Part shown: piece after piece, positions 1-10,449 of the stretch | Layout of the letters: each line of letters starts with the position of its first letter | Numbering within the stretch: position 1 is the stretch's first letter | Assembly (NCBI RefSeq): GCF_018863415.1 | Contig: NZ_JAHKSN010000017.1 | Span: forward strand, 72,501 to 110,102 | DNA: 37,602 nucleotides | Reading direction: 5' to 3' | DNA from: Deinococcus aestuarii | GTDB taxonomy: Bacteria; Deinococcota; Deinococci; Deinococcales; Deinococcaceae | Translations under genes and position numbers: made by a program | Notes under the pieces: model-generated | Databases searched by the model: none | Told to the model about the DNA's origin: nothing | Seen by the model: the letters and a program-made list of their open reading frames with translations, nothing else

Positions 1-99
1 GGCTTCGGCGCTGGCGAAGTCGGCGGCGCTCCACTGCGGCTGGACGGCGACGGCCCGGAAGGATCGCTGCCCAGGGGGCCGCTGCTCGGGGGAGGTCAT
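1..99 (-). CDS. Partial carbon-nitrogen hydrolase (nitrilase family), N-terminus
   Basis: Reading the minus strand from the ATG at 97-99, the frame stays open to the window edge and gives 33 residues. After a short polar leader comes a segment containing FRAVAVQPQW, which looks like the first beta strand of nitrilase-superfamily amidohydrolases (the family usually begins with a strand such as VAxVQ). No catalytic Glu, Lys or Cys can be seen because the gene leaves the window. It is divergent from pxpB with only about 40 bp between the starts. A minus-strand TAGGCT at 107-112 lies 8 nt before the ATG, fitting a leaderless start. Family assignment is an inference from a short N-terminus. Confidence 0.55.
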   Translation of the reverse strand, partial: MTSPEQRPPGQRSFRAVAVQPQWSAADFASAEA

Positions 100-106
100 G
101 CCGTCC

Positions 107-112
107 AGCCTA
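107..112 (-). promoter_or_regulatory. -10 element of the nitrilase-like gene (leaderless)
   Basis: TAGGCT on the minus strand, last base 8 nt before the ATG at 99. No Shine-Dalgarno is visible, so transcription probably starts at or next to the start codon. Confidence 0.45.
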
Positions 113-127
113 GCGGGAGCCGCGTGG

Positions 128-133
128 GATGAT
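128..133 (+). promoter_or_regulatory. Possible -10 element of pxpB
   Basis: GATGAT, 4 of 6 matches to TATAAT, last base 7 nt before the ATG at 140. It is weaker than the TAnnnT elements elsewhere in the window. It supports the start at 140 over the upstream ATG at 98. Confidence 0.3.
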
Positions 134-139
134 GGGCGC

Positions 140-778
140 ATGTCGGAGGAGACGACGCTTCCGCCCGAGATCACCCCCCTCGGGGACGCCGCGCTCGTCG
201 TGCGCTCGCCCCTCGCGCGTGAACTCCTCGCCGACCTCACGGCCCGGCCCCTCCCCGGCGTGTGGGAGGCGGTGCCCGCCCTCGGCGTGCTGACGGTGCT
301 GTATGACCCGCTGGTGACCACCCCGGAGGACCTGACCGCGCAGCTCACCGGACGGCTGGCCGGGTTGACAAGGCGGGCCGGTGGAACGGGAAAAACCCTC
401 GCCCTCCCCGTCACCTTCGACGGTCCCGACCTCGCCTGGTGTGCCGGGCGGGCGGGGCTGGACCTGCCCGGCTTCGTCCGCGCCGTGTGCGCCGCCCCGC
501 TGGAGGTCGCCTTCCTGGGCTTCACTCCCGGCTTCGCGTTCCTGACAGGCTTACCGGAGGGGCTGAAGATGCCCCGGCTGGACACGCCCCGCGAGCGCGT
601 TCCGGCGGGCAGCGTCGCGCTGGGCGGTCCCTGGGCGGGTGTGTACCCGCGCGAGACGCCGGGCGGGTGGCGGATCGTGGGGCGCACGGACGCCGTGCTC
701 TTCGACGTGAACCGGGCCGAGCCGGTCGCGTGGCGCGCGGGCGACCGGGTAACGTTCGTGGACGTGACGAATGGTTGA
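140..778 (+). CDS. pxpB: 5-oxoprolinase subunit PxpB (KipI family)
   Basis: 212-residue subunit of the ATP-dependent PxpABC 5-oxoprolinase, which opens 5-oxoproline to glutamate in the cytoplasm. Family landmarks are visible: GFTPGFAFLTGLP in the middle (the KipI GFxPGF turn), then VPAGSVALGG, and GVYPRETPGGWRIVGRT near the C-terminus. An upstream in-frame ATG at 98 would overlap the divergent gene's start, and the first 14 residues it would add look non-conserved. The start at 140 has a -10-like hexamer 7 nt upstream. Its end overlaps pxpC by 8 bp, and pxpC-pxpA follow, the usual operon. Identity is secure from motif plus context. Confidence 0.93.
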   Translation: MSEETTLPPEITPLGDAALVVRSPLARELLADLTARPLPGVWEAVPALGVLTVLYDPLVTTPEDLTAQLTGRLAGLTRRAGGTGKTLALPVTFDGPDLAWCAGRAGLDLPGFVRAVCAAPLEVAFLGFTPGFAFLTGLPEGLKMPRLDTPRERVPAGSVALGGPWAGVYPRETPGGWRIVGRTDAVLFDVNRAEPVAWRAGDRVTFVDVTNG

Positions 779-1727
779 GTCCCCCGCCCTGACCGTGGAG
801 CGCTCCGGCCTCCTCACCACCGTGCAGGACGCGGGGCGGCGGACGCGGGCGCTCGGGGTGCCGGAGGGGGGAGCCGCCGACCCGGTGGCGCGGCGGCTGG
901 CGAACGCCCTCGTCGGGAATCCGGCGGGCACGGCGGGGCTGGAGGTGACGCTGAGCGGACCTGCCCTGCGCTTTCACGCGGACGCCCTCGTCTCGCTGTG
1001 CGGGGCCCCATTCGAGGCGAGGTTGGACGGCGGGACCTTCCCTCTCTGGCGGGCCGTCCCCATTGATGCCGGGCAGACTCTCTCCGTTCTCGGCACGGCG
1101 TGGGGGGCGCGGGCCTTTCTCGCCGTGCGGGGAGGCCTGGGCGGGCAGGAGGTCTTCGGCAGCCGCTCCACTGACCTGCGTTCGGGATTCGGCGGGCTGG
1201 AGGGGCGGGCGCTCAGAGCGGGGGACCGCCTCTCCTGGTTCCCTCTGCCGCTCGTCACGCCGCCCCGCGCCTTCGTCGCCCCCGACCTCCGGACGCCCAC
1301 CGGGCCGGACCTCACCCTGCGCGTCCTCCCTACTCCGGAAGCCACGCCCGACCTCCTCGCCGCGATGTGCGGCCCCACCTTCACCGTGAGTGGGCAGGCC
1401 GACCGCATGGGCGTGCGGCTGGGCGAGGCGGTTCCGGCCCCCCACGATCCCACCCGCGTCAGCCTCCCCAACCCGCCCGGTGCCGCGCAGCTTCCCCCGG
1501 ACGGTCGCCCCACCCTGCTCCTGAGTGACGCGGGCACGCACGGCGGCTACCCCACTCCCCTCGTCGTGGCGCGGGCGGATCTGCCCTCCCTCGGCCAACT
1601 GCGGCCCGGCGACCGGGTGAGGCTGCGGGCCGTGACGCTGGAGGAGGCGAACGCGGCGCTGGGGCGGCGGGAACGGGCGTTGCGTGGAGTGGAGGGGGCG
1701 CTCGCGTGGTGGTACAAGGGGGCATGA
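771..1727 (+). CDS. pxpC: 5-oxoprolinase subunit PxpC (KipA/biotin-dependent carboxyltransferase-like)
   Basis: 318 residues, the usual size for PxpC. The N-terminus has the family signature LLTTVQDAGRR followed by GGAADPVARRLANALVGN and a LEVTLSGP strand. The C-terminal part has LLLSDAGTHGGYPTP and LGQLRPGDRVRL, both typical of KipA/urea amidolyase-like domains. It starts with an ATG inside the last codons of pxpB and its TGA overlaps the ATG of pxpA, so the three subunits are translationally coupled. It acts with PxpA and PxpB in ATP-dependent 5-oxoproline hydrolysis. KipI/KipA names come from Bacillus, where the pair was first seen as sporulation-kinase modulators; that role is not expected here. 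Confidence 0.93.
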   Translation: MVESPALTVERSGLLTTVQDAGRRTRALGVPEGGAADPVARRLANALVGNPAGTAGLEVTLSGPALRFHADALVSLCGAPFEARLDGGTFPLWRAVPIDAGQTLSVLGTAWGARAFLAVRGGLGGQEVFGSRSTDLRSGFGGLEGRALRAGDRLSWFPLPLVTPPRAFVAPDLRTPTGPDLTLRVLPTPEATPDLLAAMCGPTFTVSGQADRMGVRLGEAVPAPHDPTRVSLPNPPGAAQLPPDGRPTLLLSDAGTHGGYPTPLVVARADLPSLGQLRPGDRVRLRAVTLEEANAALGRRERALRGVEGALAWWYKGA

Positions 1728-2479
1728 CCTCCATGCCGACCATCGACCTCAACGCCGACCTGGGAGAGGGCAGCCCGCACGAGGCCCTTGTCATGCCTTT
1801 CGTATCCAGCGCGAACATCGCCTGCGGGGGCCACGCGGGCGACGAGGGGACTATGCGAGGCAGCCTGCGCCTCGCCGCGAGGCACGGGGTCTCGGCAGGG
1901 GCCCATCCCGGCTTCCCCGACCGCGAGGGCTTCGGTCGAAGAGAAATGCACTTCCCCCCGGAGGAGGTGACCGCCTTCGTCCGCGAGCAGATCGAGGCGC
2001 TGAAGGCGGTGGCCTCCCGCGAGGGGGTCCGCCTCGCCCACGTCAAGCCCCACGGGATGCTCTACAACATGGCGGTGAAGGACGCGGAACTGGCCCGCGC
2101 GGTCGCCGTCGCTGCAAAAGACTCCGGCCTCCCCCTGTACTTCGGGCTGGCGGGCGAGCGGTCGTTGATGCTGGATCAGGCGGCGGCCTTGGGGCTGGAC
2201 GCAGTGGGGGAGGGTTTCGCCGACCGGGGCTACGCCCCCGACGGTTCCCTGTGGCCGCGCGGGCAATCGGGCGCCCTGCTCCCCCACGATCAGGCCGTCG
2301 CCCAGGGCGTCCGCCTCGCACGCGAGGGCGTCGTCACGGCGGTGACGGGGGAGACGGTGCGCGTCCCGGCCCGGACCCTCTGCCTGCACGGGGACGGGGC
2401 GGAGGCGGCGGAACTCGCGCGGGACCTGCGGGCGGCGCTGGAGGGGACGGGGGTGCGGGTGGCGGCGCCGGGGACCTAA
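1724..2479 (+). CDS. pxpA: 5-oxoprolinase subunit PxpA (LamB/YcsF family)
   Basis: 251 residues. Motifs in order: IDLNADLGEG at the N-terminus, SANIACGGHAGD, GAHPGFPDREGFGRREM, VKPHGMLYN, and EGFADRGYAPDGSLWPRG, then LCLHGDG near the end. These are the conserved blocks of the YcsF/LamB fold. The chosen ATG at 1724 overlaps the pxpC TGA as ATGA; an ATG at 1733 and a GTG at 1706 are alternatives. It is the last gene of pxpBCA. Its TAA lies only 4 bp from the stop of the convergent S9 peptidase, leaving no room for a separate terminator. Confidence 0.94.
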   Translation: MTSMPTIDLNADLGEGSPHEALVMPFVSSANIACGGHAGDEGTMRGSLRLAARHGVSAGAHPGFPDREGFGRREMHFPPEEVTAFVREQIEALKAVASREGVRLAHVKPHGMLYNMAVKDAELARAVAVAAKDSGLPLYFGLAGERSLMLDQAAALGLDAVGEGFADRGYAPDGSLWPRGQSGALLPHDQAVAQGVRLAREGVVTAVTGETVRVPARTLCLHGDGAEAAELARDLRAALEGTGVRVAAPGT

Positions 2480-2483
2480 CCCC

Positions 2484-4313
2484 TCACAGCCGCCGGGCGA
2501 GGTAGTCGGCCAGCAGGCGGTAGCTGCGGGTCCTCCCGGCGATGTCGCCCGCCCCGTGGCCCTCGTCGCCGAACTCCACGTACTCGAAATCGCGGCCCTC
2601 CTCCCGCCCGTAGCGTAGCAGGGCGTCCCGAAAGCCCCTGGCCTGGTTGACCGGGCAGCGGGGGTCGTTGACGCCGTGCATCATGAACATGTGGGCCTTG
2701 AGGTTCGCCGCGTGCGTGATCGGGCTGCGGTCGCGCCACAGCTCGGCCTGCTCCACCGGGTCCCCCATCAGCGTGCGGAAGTAGTAGCCGAGCTGCGGCA
2801 TGTCGCGGCTGTTGTCCTCGTGCAGCCGGTGCAGGTCGGTGATGCCCACGATGGGCACGCTGACCTTGAACAGCTCGGGTTTTTTCACCGCCGCGAGGTA
2901 GGAGAGGTAACCGCCGTAACTCCCGCCGAAGACGCCGACGCGCTCCGGGTCCACGAAGTCGAGGGTCTTCAGGTACTCGGCTCCGGCAGCCACGTCCTCC
3001 AGGTCGCGCCCGCCCCAGTCCCGGAGGTTGGCGTCGCGCCACCCCACCCCGTACCCCGTCGAGCCGCGCACGTTGGGGCACAGCACCACGTACCCCCGGT
3101 CGGCGAGAAACTGGAGCTGCGCGCTGAAGGAACGGTAAAACTGCGCGGTGGGGCCGCCGTGCACGCAGACCAGCGCCGGGAACCGCTCGTCGGGGGTGGC
3201 CGACCGGGGCCGGTAGAGGATGGCGGGAACGTGCAGGCCGCCTTCGGTGGGGTAACGCACGTACTCGCCGGGCACGAAGTCCGCCGGGTCCACCTCGCCG
3301 TACTCGGCGGGCAGCAGCACCTCGGGGGTGTCGGTCTCCAGGTCGTACAGCAGCACCTCCGGGCGGGTGGTGGTCGTCGTGTGCTGGAAGAGCAGCCGCG
3401 TGCCGCCCAGCGCGAACTCCGTCCCGTAGGCGAGGCCGGGAGGCAGCCTTAACTCGCGGGCCTGTCCGGTCTCCGTGTCGTACAGGACGGGCGTGAGGGT
3501 GCTCTCCACGTTGCGGATCACGCTCAGCCAGCGGCCATCGGGGGAGAACTCACCGGCCTCCTCGGTGAGTCCGTCTGCGGGCGTGAGCCAGCGCACCTCC
3601 CCGCTCTCCAGGGTGAGGAGGCCCACCCGCCCATGCCCGTCCGCGTCGCTGGTGACAGCCACGCGCCGCCCGTCGGGGTGCCAGCGGCCCACCCCGTCCC
3701 GGCTGCCCTCGCGCACCCGCAGCACCCGGCGCAAGTCGCTCCCGTCCGCGTTCATCACGTAGCCGTCCAGGTTGCGCAGGTCGGCGCTCTCGTTGGTGTT
3801 GAGCGTGACCTGCGTGCCGTCGGGGCTCCAGGCGACCGCCTGGGTGGTGTTGGGCTGCCGGGTCAGGGCCGTCCAGGCGTCCTCGCCCTCCCGGGTCAGG
3901 TCGTAGACGTGCACGTTCATCTGCCCGCCCCGCGTGCTGTTCACGAGGAGGCGCCGCCCGTCCGGGTGGGCGTCCACCGCGTAGTCCATGCTCCCCGGGG
4001 CGTGGTGGAGGGGCCGGACCTCGCCGGGCGCCACCGTCACCTCGAAGAGGGCCTGCCGCTCGTCGCCGTCGTGGTCCCGGCTGAAGAGGATGCGTGTGTC
4101 GTCGTGCGACCACACGAAGCCTGCCCGGATGTCCTTGGGCGCCTCCCCGTTCGTCACCTGGCGCCGCTCGCGGGTGCGGAGGTTCAGGACGTACAGCTCG
4201 AAGCGTCCGGTCCAGTCGGCGTAAAAGGCCACCTCCTCCCCGCCGTGCGAGACACTCAGGGCCGCGACGGTGGGGAGGGCGGTCAGGGCCTCCAGCGGGA
4301 TGCGTTCGGGCAT
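2484..4313 (-). CDS. S9 family (prolyl oligopeptidase-like) serine peptidase
   Basis: 609 residues with two parts. Residues about 1-350 carry WD/PD40-like beta-propeller repeats (for example WSHDDTRILFSRD and WSPDGTQVTLN), which in S9 peptidases gate access to the active site. Residues about 365-609 are an alpha/beta hydrolase domain. The nucleophile is in GGSYGG (about Ser465), the acid in HGVND (about Asp550) and the base in DEGHG (about His586). No signal peptide is seen, so it is probably cytosolic. The family includes acylaminoacyl peptidases and oligopeptidases, and the exact substrate cannot be read from the sequence. A minus-strand TACACT lies 6 nt before the ATG. Confidence 0.9.
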   Translation of the reverse strand: MPERIPLEALTALPTVAALSVSHGGEEVAFYADWTGRFELYVLNLRTRERRQVTNGEAPKDIRAGFVWSHDDTRILFSRDHDGDERQALFEVTVAPGEVRPLHHAPGSMDYAVDAHPDGRRLLVNSTRGGQMNVHVYDLTREGEDAWTALTRQPNTTQAVAWSPDGTQVTLNTNESADLRNLDGYVMNADGSDLRRVLRVREGSRDGVGRWHPDGRRVAVTSDADGHGRVGLLTLESGEVRWLTPADGLTEEAGEFSPDGRWLSVIRNVESTLTPVLYDTETGQARELRLPPGLAYGTEFALGGTRLLFQHTTTTTRPEVLLYDLETDTPEVLLPAEYGEVDPADFVPGEYVRYPTEGGLHVPAILYRPRSATPDERFPALVCVHGGPTAQFYRSFSAQLQFLADRGYVVLCPNVRGSTGYGVGWRDANLRDWGGRDLEDVAAGAEYLKTLDFVDPERVGVFGGSYGGYLSYLAAVKKPELFKVSVPIVGITDLHRLHEDNSRDMPQLGYYFRTLMGDPVEQAELWRDRSPITHAANLKAHMFMMHGVNDPRCPVNQARGFRDALLRYGREEGRDFEYVEFGDEGHGAGDIAGRTRSYRLLADYLARRL

Positions 4314-4318
4314 ACGGC

Positions 4319-4324
4319 AGTGTA
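4319..4324 (-). promoter_or_regulatory. -10 element of the S9 peptidase gene (leaderless)
   Basis: TACACT on the minus strand, last base 6 nt before the ATG at 4313. A partial -35 (CCGTCA) lies about 17 bp further upstream. No Shine-Dalgarno is present. Confidence 0.45.
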
Positions 4325-4368
4325 AGAGGTCGGGTGATCGCTGACGGCTGAAAGCTGACCGCTTCCCC

Positions 4369-5514
<1,146 letters not shown>

Positions 5515-5520
5515 GGGGGG

Positions 5521-5526
5521 ATTGTG
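5521..5526 (-). promoter_or_regulatory. Possible -10 element of the dGTPase gene
   Basis: CACAAT on the minus strand (4 of 6 to TATAAT), last base 7 nt before the ATG at 5514, separated from it only by a run of C. It fits the leaderless pattern seen across the window. Confidence 0.35.
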
Positions 5527-5605
5527 GCAGATGGGGGGAGGTCGAGGGCGGATGACGAAAGATTCTTTAGCCTTCCACCTTCCGCTTTCCGCCCGCCGCA
5601 TCCTC

Positions 5606-5611
5606 TACAGT
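5606..5611 (+). promoter_or_regulatory. -10 element of the Nudix gene (leaderless)
   Basis: TACAGT, last base 7 nt before the ATG at 5618. No Shine-Dalgarno. It fixes the start at 5618 instead of upstream in-frame candidates at 5507 and later. Confidence 0.45.
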
Positions 5612-5617
5612 TCCCCC

Positions 5618-6135
<518 letters not shown>

Positions 6136-6139
<4 letters not shown>

Positions 6140-7047
6140 AGACCTACGTCTCGCCCAATCAACGCCCCGACACGGAGACGGTGGTGGCCGTCGGCTCCTT
6201 CGACGGGGTGCACCTGGGCCACCAGGCGCTCATCGCCCAGCTCAAGGCGCGGGCGCGCGAACACCGGGTCCCCAGCGTCGTCTACACCTTCGACCCCCCC
6301 ACCCGCGTGCTGACCCAGGGGGTCGAGTTCCTGTCCACCCTCCCCGAGAAACTCGACCTCCTCGCCCGCTACGGGGTGGACGAGACGGTCGCCGTGCCCT
6401 TCACCGCCGAGTTCGCGGCCCGGCCCAAGGAAGCCTTTCTGGACGACCTGCGCACCCTGCGGCCCCGCTCCATCGTGGTGGGCGAGGACTTCCACTTCGG
6501 GCGGGGGCGGGCGGGCGGGGTGGCGGACCTGCGCGGGGTGACGCGCGAGGTCGTGGCGCTGCCCATGCACCAGCTCGGCGGCGACGACATCAAGAGCACC
6601 CGCATCCGCGAACTCCTGAAAGAGGGCGACGTGGAGGGGGTCCAGCGTCTCCTCGGGCGCCACTACGACGCGCAGGGGGTGGTCGTGCAGGGCGACAGGC
6701 TCGGGCGCACCATCGGCTGGCCCACCGCCAACATCCGCGTTCCCGAGGGCAAGGCGCTCCCGCTGGGCGTCTTCGCGGTCGTGGCGATCACCGAACTCGG
6801 CCCGGGGCACCAGCGGCGGTATCACGGCATGGCGAACGTGGGCTTCCGCCCCACCGTGAACGGCACCGGGCGCCGCTTCGAGGTCCACCTCTTCGACTAC
6901 GAGGGCGACCTGTACGGGGAGGAGGTGCAGGTCAAGTTCTTCACCCGGCTGCGCGGCGAGCAGCGGTTCGGCAGCCTCGACGAGCTGAAAGCCCAGATCG
7001 CGCGGGACGCCGAAGGGGCGCGGGAGGCGTTGCGGGACGTGCGGTGA
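6136..7047 (+). CDS. ribF: Bifunctional riboflavin kinase / FAD synthetase RibF
   Basis: 303 residues. The N-terminal nucleotidyltransferase half has GSFDGVHLGHQALI (HxGH-type ATP site) and later VVGEDFHFGRGRAG and STRIRELL. The C-terminal flavokinase half has GRTIGWPTANI and the NVGFRPTVNG and FEVHLFDYEGDLYGE blocks. It makes FMN from riboflavin and then FAD. The start is a GTG at 6136 overlapping the stop of the Nudix gene. The coupling to an ADP-ribose-pyrophosphatase-like enzyme may be regulatory convenience, or may hint at shared FAD/ADP-moiety chemistry; the latter is speculation. Confidence 0.95.
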
Positions 7048-7155
7048 GGGGTGGGGGCGGGGAAGGGGGAAACGTGTTTTACTCGTGGCCTCCCGCCGAA
7101 GCTGTGGGTCGAGGGATGACCTGACCGCCCATCTCCCCCCAAAGGACGGACGTGT

Positions 7156-7794
7156 ATGGAAGCTCCCCCCGCGGCAACCGCGCCCTCCCGCCCCGACACC
7201 TCGCCCCACCCCTCCCCCTGGTCCCTCCTGGGTATCGGCGCCGCGCCCCTGATCATGGCTGGGCTGGGCCTCACCCATCCCGCCGACCTGACCCTGGACA
7301 CGGCCCGCCACTGGCTGAGGCTGCACCTGTGGCTCATTCCGCTGTTTCCGCTGATCGGGGTGAACGTCTGGTGGCTGCTGTGGGGTCTTCCCGGGCCCGT
7401 GGCGTGGCTCGCGCGGGTGGGCGCCTTCGTGTACGCCGCCTATTCCCCGGCGGTGGACCTGCTCGCGGGGGTCGGTGCCGGGCGGCTGGTGGGCCTGGGG
7501 GTGGACCTCGACTCCCCCCTCCTCGCCGCGCTGTTCCGGCAGGGCAACGCGCTGGGTGACGTGGGGAATGTCGGATTGATCGCGGCCTGCGTGCTGGCCC
7601 TCGCCGCCCTGTGGCCGGGCGTGGGAAGGCGGGTGGTGCCCGGAGGGGCGGCGCTGCTCCTCGGGGCGTGGCTCTTCACGCGGCACCACATCTCCCCGCC
7701 GCTGGGCGTGACGGGGATGCTCCTCCTCGCCCTGGGATTCGTGGCCCTCCTGTGGGCGCGGCGACCGGGGGCGGGCCGGGTCAGGGCCGGGTGA
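7156..7794 (+). CDS. Multi-pass membrane protein of unknown function
   Basis: 212 residues, not recognised. After a proline-rich cytosolic leader of about 20 residues there are about five to six hydrophobic segments, the first around LLGIGAAPLIMAGLGL, then a block rich in W and L (WLIPLFPLIGVNVWWLLWGL), and the last at LLLALGFVALLWA. No enzymatic motif is visible. The start ATG has an AAAGGA about 9 nt upstream. The end overlaps the convergent DUF6174-type lipoprotein gene by 14 bp, so the two mRNAs would be antisense at their tails. Confidence 0.75.
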   Translation: MEAPPAATAPSRPDTSPHPSPWSLLGIGAAPLIMAGLGLTHPADLTLDTARHWLRLHLWLIPLFPLIGVNVWWLLWGLPGPVAWLARVGAFVYAAYSPAVDLLAGVGAGRLVGLGVDLDSPLLAALFRQGNALGDVGNVGLIAACVLALAALWPGVGRRVVPGGAALLLGAWLFTRHHISPPLGVTGMLLLALGFVALLWARRPGAGRVRAG

Positions 7795-8332
7795 AGTTCG
7801 TGATCCTCCACTCGCCCTCGCCGTCGGCCACGTTCGCCTGGCGGGTGGCGCTGGAGAAGCGCGTTGGGTGGCCGTCGCGCCCGTCGTACTCGACCTCGAC
7901 GGCGGGGCAGGGCTGCTCCCGCTGGCCTTCGAGCGCCTGGGCGATGTTGGCGAAGCGGTCCTCCACGGTCGCGCGGGCCTGGGCGCCCGGCTCGCCCGTC
8001 TCCCCGGGGGCGAGCCTGACCGCCTGCGCCATCCCGCCACGCACCGAGACGCGCACCGTGGGAAAGCGCAGGGGCGCCGACACCTGCGCGAAGTCGTGGC
8101 TGTAGTCGCGCACGCCCGCCGCCGTCCACCTCGCCCGGGCGGCGGCCAGGTCACGTTCCAAGACCGCGAAGTCGGGCCGGACGTAGCCGGGCGCGCACGG
8201 TCCCACCTGGGCCGGACCGCCGACGGGCACGGTGGTCTCCTCCGTGGTGCGAGCTGCGCTGTTCTGCGACTGGGACGGCGCGCACGCGCTGAGACCGAGG
8301 GCGAGGAGGACGGGCGGCAGGGCCTTGAACAT
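7781..8332 (-). CDS. DUF6174-type lipoprotein
   Basis: 183 residues. The N-terminus is a lipoprotein signal with lipobox LGLSAC, so Cys17 would be lipidated and the protein exported. The mature part has the layout of DUF6174 proteins: an alpha-helical ARARWTAAGVRDYSHDF segment, then a VRVSVRGG strand, and near the end a strand VEVEYDGRDGHPTRF. DUF6174 members are small exported proteins of unknown function, and this assignment is from memory of the family pattern. A minus-strand TAGGCT is 7 nt before the ATG. The 3' end overlaps the convergent membrane-protein gene. Confidence 0.75.
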   Translation of the reverse strand: MFKALPPVLLALGLSACAPSQSQNSAARTTEETTVPVGGPAQVGPCAPGYVRPDFAVLERDLAAARARWTAAGVRDYSHDFAQVSAPLRFPTVRVSVRGGMAQAVRLAPGETGEPGAQARATVEDRFANIAQALEGQREQPCPAVEVEYDGRDGHPTRFSSATRQANVADGEGEWRITNFTRP

Positions 8333-8338
8333 GGCCCC

Positions 8339-8344
8339 AGCCTA
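8339..8344 (-). promoter_or_regulatory. -10 element of the DUF6174 lipoprotein gene (leaderless)
   Basis: TAGGCT on the minus strand, last base 7 nt before the ATG at 8332; no Shine-Dalgarno. Confidence 0.45.
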
Positions 8345-8366
8345 CCCACGCGCGTGTGACGCACCG

Positions 8367-8395
8367 CTGACCGGGGTGAACGGCGGGCGTACCCT
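8367..8395 (+). promoter_or_regulatory. Promoter of mqnD (leaderless)
   Basis: CTGACC at 8367-8372 (4 of 6 to TTGACA), a 17-bp spacer, and TACCCT at 8390-8395. The -10 ends 7 nt before the ATG at 8402. This is among the few -10 elements in the window that also have a reasonable -35 at normal spacing. Confidence 0.5.
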
Positions 8396-8401
8396 GGCCT
8401 C

Positions 8402-9247
<846 letters not shown>

Positions 9248-9316
9248 GGGTGCCCTCTTAAAGAAAACCTTTCCCCACCGCCCTAAGCGACCGCGCGGCC
9301 CCGCCCTCCGGTTCGC

Positions 9317-9322
9317 TAAACT
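9317..9322 (+). promoter_or_regulatory. Possible -10 element of purM (with leader)
   Basis: TAAACT in the 113-bp gap upstream of purM. It would give a leader of about 30 nt carrying the GGGGGAGG ribosome binding site, unlike the leaderless genes around it. No convincing -35 is visible. Confidence 0.3.
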
Positions 9323-9360
9323 GCCTGCCGAACCCGATGTTTGCGGGGTGGGGGAGGAGC

Positions 9361-10449
9361 ATGACTCAAGGCAGCAGGGACGGGGAGGCGCCGTCCGCCT
9401 ACGAGCGGGCGGGCGTGAGCATCGACGCGGGCGGGCAGGCGGTCACCCTGATGCGGGAGGCGGTGGCCCGCACCCACGGTCCCGCCGTGCTGGGCGGCCT
9501 GGGGGGCTTCGGCGGCCTCTTCCGCCCGACCTTCACGGGGATGGCCGAGCCCGTCCTCGTCGCCTCCACCGACGGGGTGGGCACGAAGACGAAGGTCGCC
9601 GCCCGCACCGGACGCTACGCGGGCCTGGGCGCCGACATCGTGAACCACTGCGTCAACGACATCCTCGTGCAGGGGGCGCGGCCCCTCTTCTTCCTCGATT
9701 ATGTGGCGATGGGCAAACTTCGCCCCGAGGTCGCCGCCGAGATCGTGACGGGCGCGGCGGCGGCGTGCGAGGCGCTGGGCGTCGCCCTGCTGGGAGGCGA
9801 GACCGCCGAGATGCCCGGCGTGTACGTGGAGGGCGAACTCGACCTCGTGGGCACGGTCGTCGGCGTGGTGGACCGCGCCGCGTTGATCGACGGGTCACGC
9901 CTGCGACCCGGTGACGCCGTGATCGCCCTGCCGAGCACCGGCCTCCACACCAACGGCTACAGCCTCGCCCGGATGGCGCTGGACGGGCTGGACTGGAGTG
10001 AACCCCGGGTGGACCTGGGCGGCGGGCGGCTCGAAGACCTCCTCACCGCGCCCCACCGCGCCTACCTGGGGGCCTTCGAGGCGCTGCGGGGGGAGGACGT
10101 GACGGTGCACGGCATGGCCCACATCACCGGGGGCGGGCTGGTGGACAACCCGCCGCGCGTCTTCCCCGAAGGGGTTGGGATGCAGGTGCATACCTCGTCG
10201 TGGAGCGTGCCGCCCCTCTTCGAGCTGATCGTGCGGGAGGCCAACGTCCCCCGTGAGGAGGCCTTCCGGGCGCTGAACATGGGTGTCGGGTTCCTGTTCA
10301 TGGTGCCCGCCGCTGAACTGACCTCGGCCCTGACCGCCTTGCGTGCGGCGGGGGAGACGCCCTGGGTGATCGGCGGGATGGTCGAGGGCGAGGGGGTCAC
10401 CTTCGCGGGCGACACCCCGGGCGAGGCCGTGAGCGGGGTCAGCCCTTGA
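9361..10449 (+). CDS. purM: Phosphoribosylformylglycinamidine cyclo-ligase (AIR synthetase)
   Basis: 362 residues. Landmarks: AYERAGVSIDAGG at the N-terminus, GTKTKVAARTGRY, DIVNHCVNDILVQGA, LGGETAEMPGVY, and GMAHITGGGLVDNPPR. These are the ATP and substrate sites of the PurM/ThiL/SelD fold. It makes AIR from FGAM, step five of purine synthesis. I chose the ATG at 9361 because a GGGGGAGG Shine-Dalgarno lies just before it; an ATG at 9337 is in frame but has no such site. A TAAACT at 9317-9322 could be the -10. The stop overlaps the next gene's TTG. Confidence 0.96.
   Translation: MTQGSRDGEAPSAYERAGVSIDAGGQAVTLMREAVARTHGPAVLGGLGGFGGLFRPTFTGMAEPVLVASTDGVGTKTKVAARTGRYAGLGADIVNHCVNDILVQGARPLFFLDYVAMGKLRPEVAAEIVTGAAAACEALGVALLGGETAEMPGVYVEGELDLVGTVVGVVDRAALIDGSRLRPGDAVIALPSTGLHTNGYSLARMALDGLDWSEPRVDLGGGRLEDLLTAPHRAYLGAFEALRGEDVTVHGMAHITGGGLVDNPPRVFPEGVGMQVHTSSWSVPPLFELIVREANVPREEAFRALNMGVGFLFMVPAAELTSALTALRAAGETPWVIGGMVEGEGVTFAGDTPGEAVSGVSP

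Noticed and set aside
98..139. Upstream ATG at 98 as the pxpB start
   Set aside because: It would overlap the start codon of the divergent gene, has no ribosome site, and adds a non-conserved leader.
2676..4325. Long plus-strand frames opposite the S9 peptidase
   Set aside because: They are shadows of a protein with an intact Ser-Asp-His triad and propeller repeats on the minus strand.
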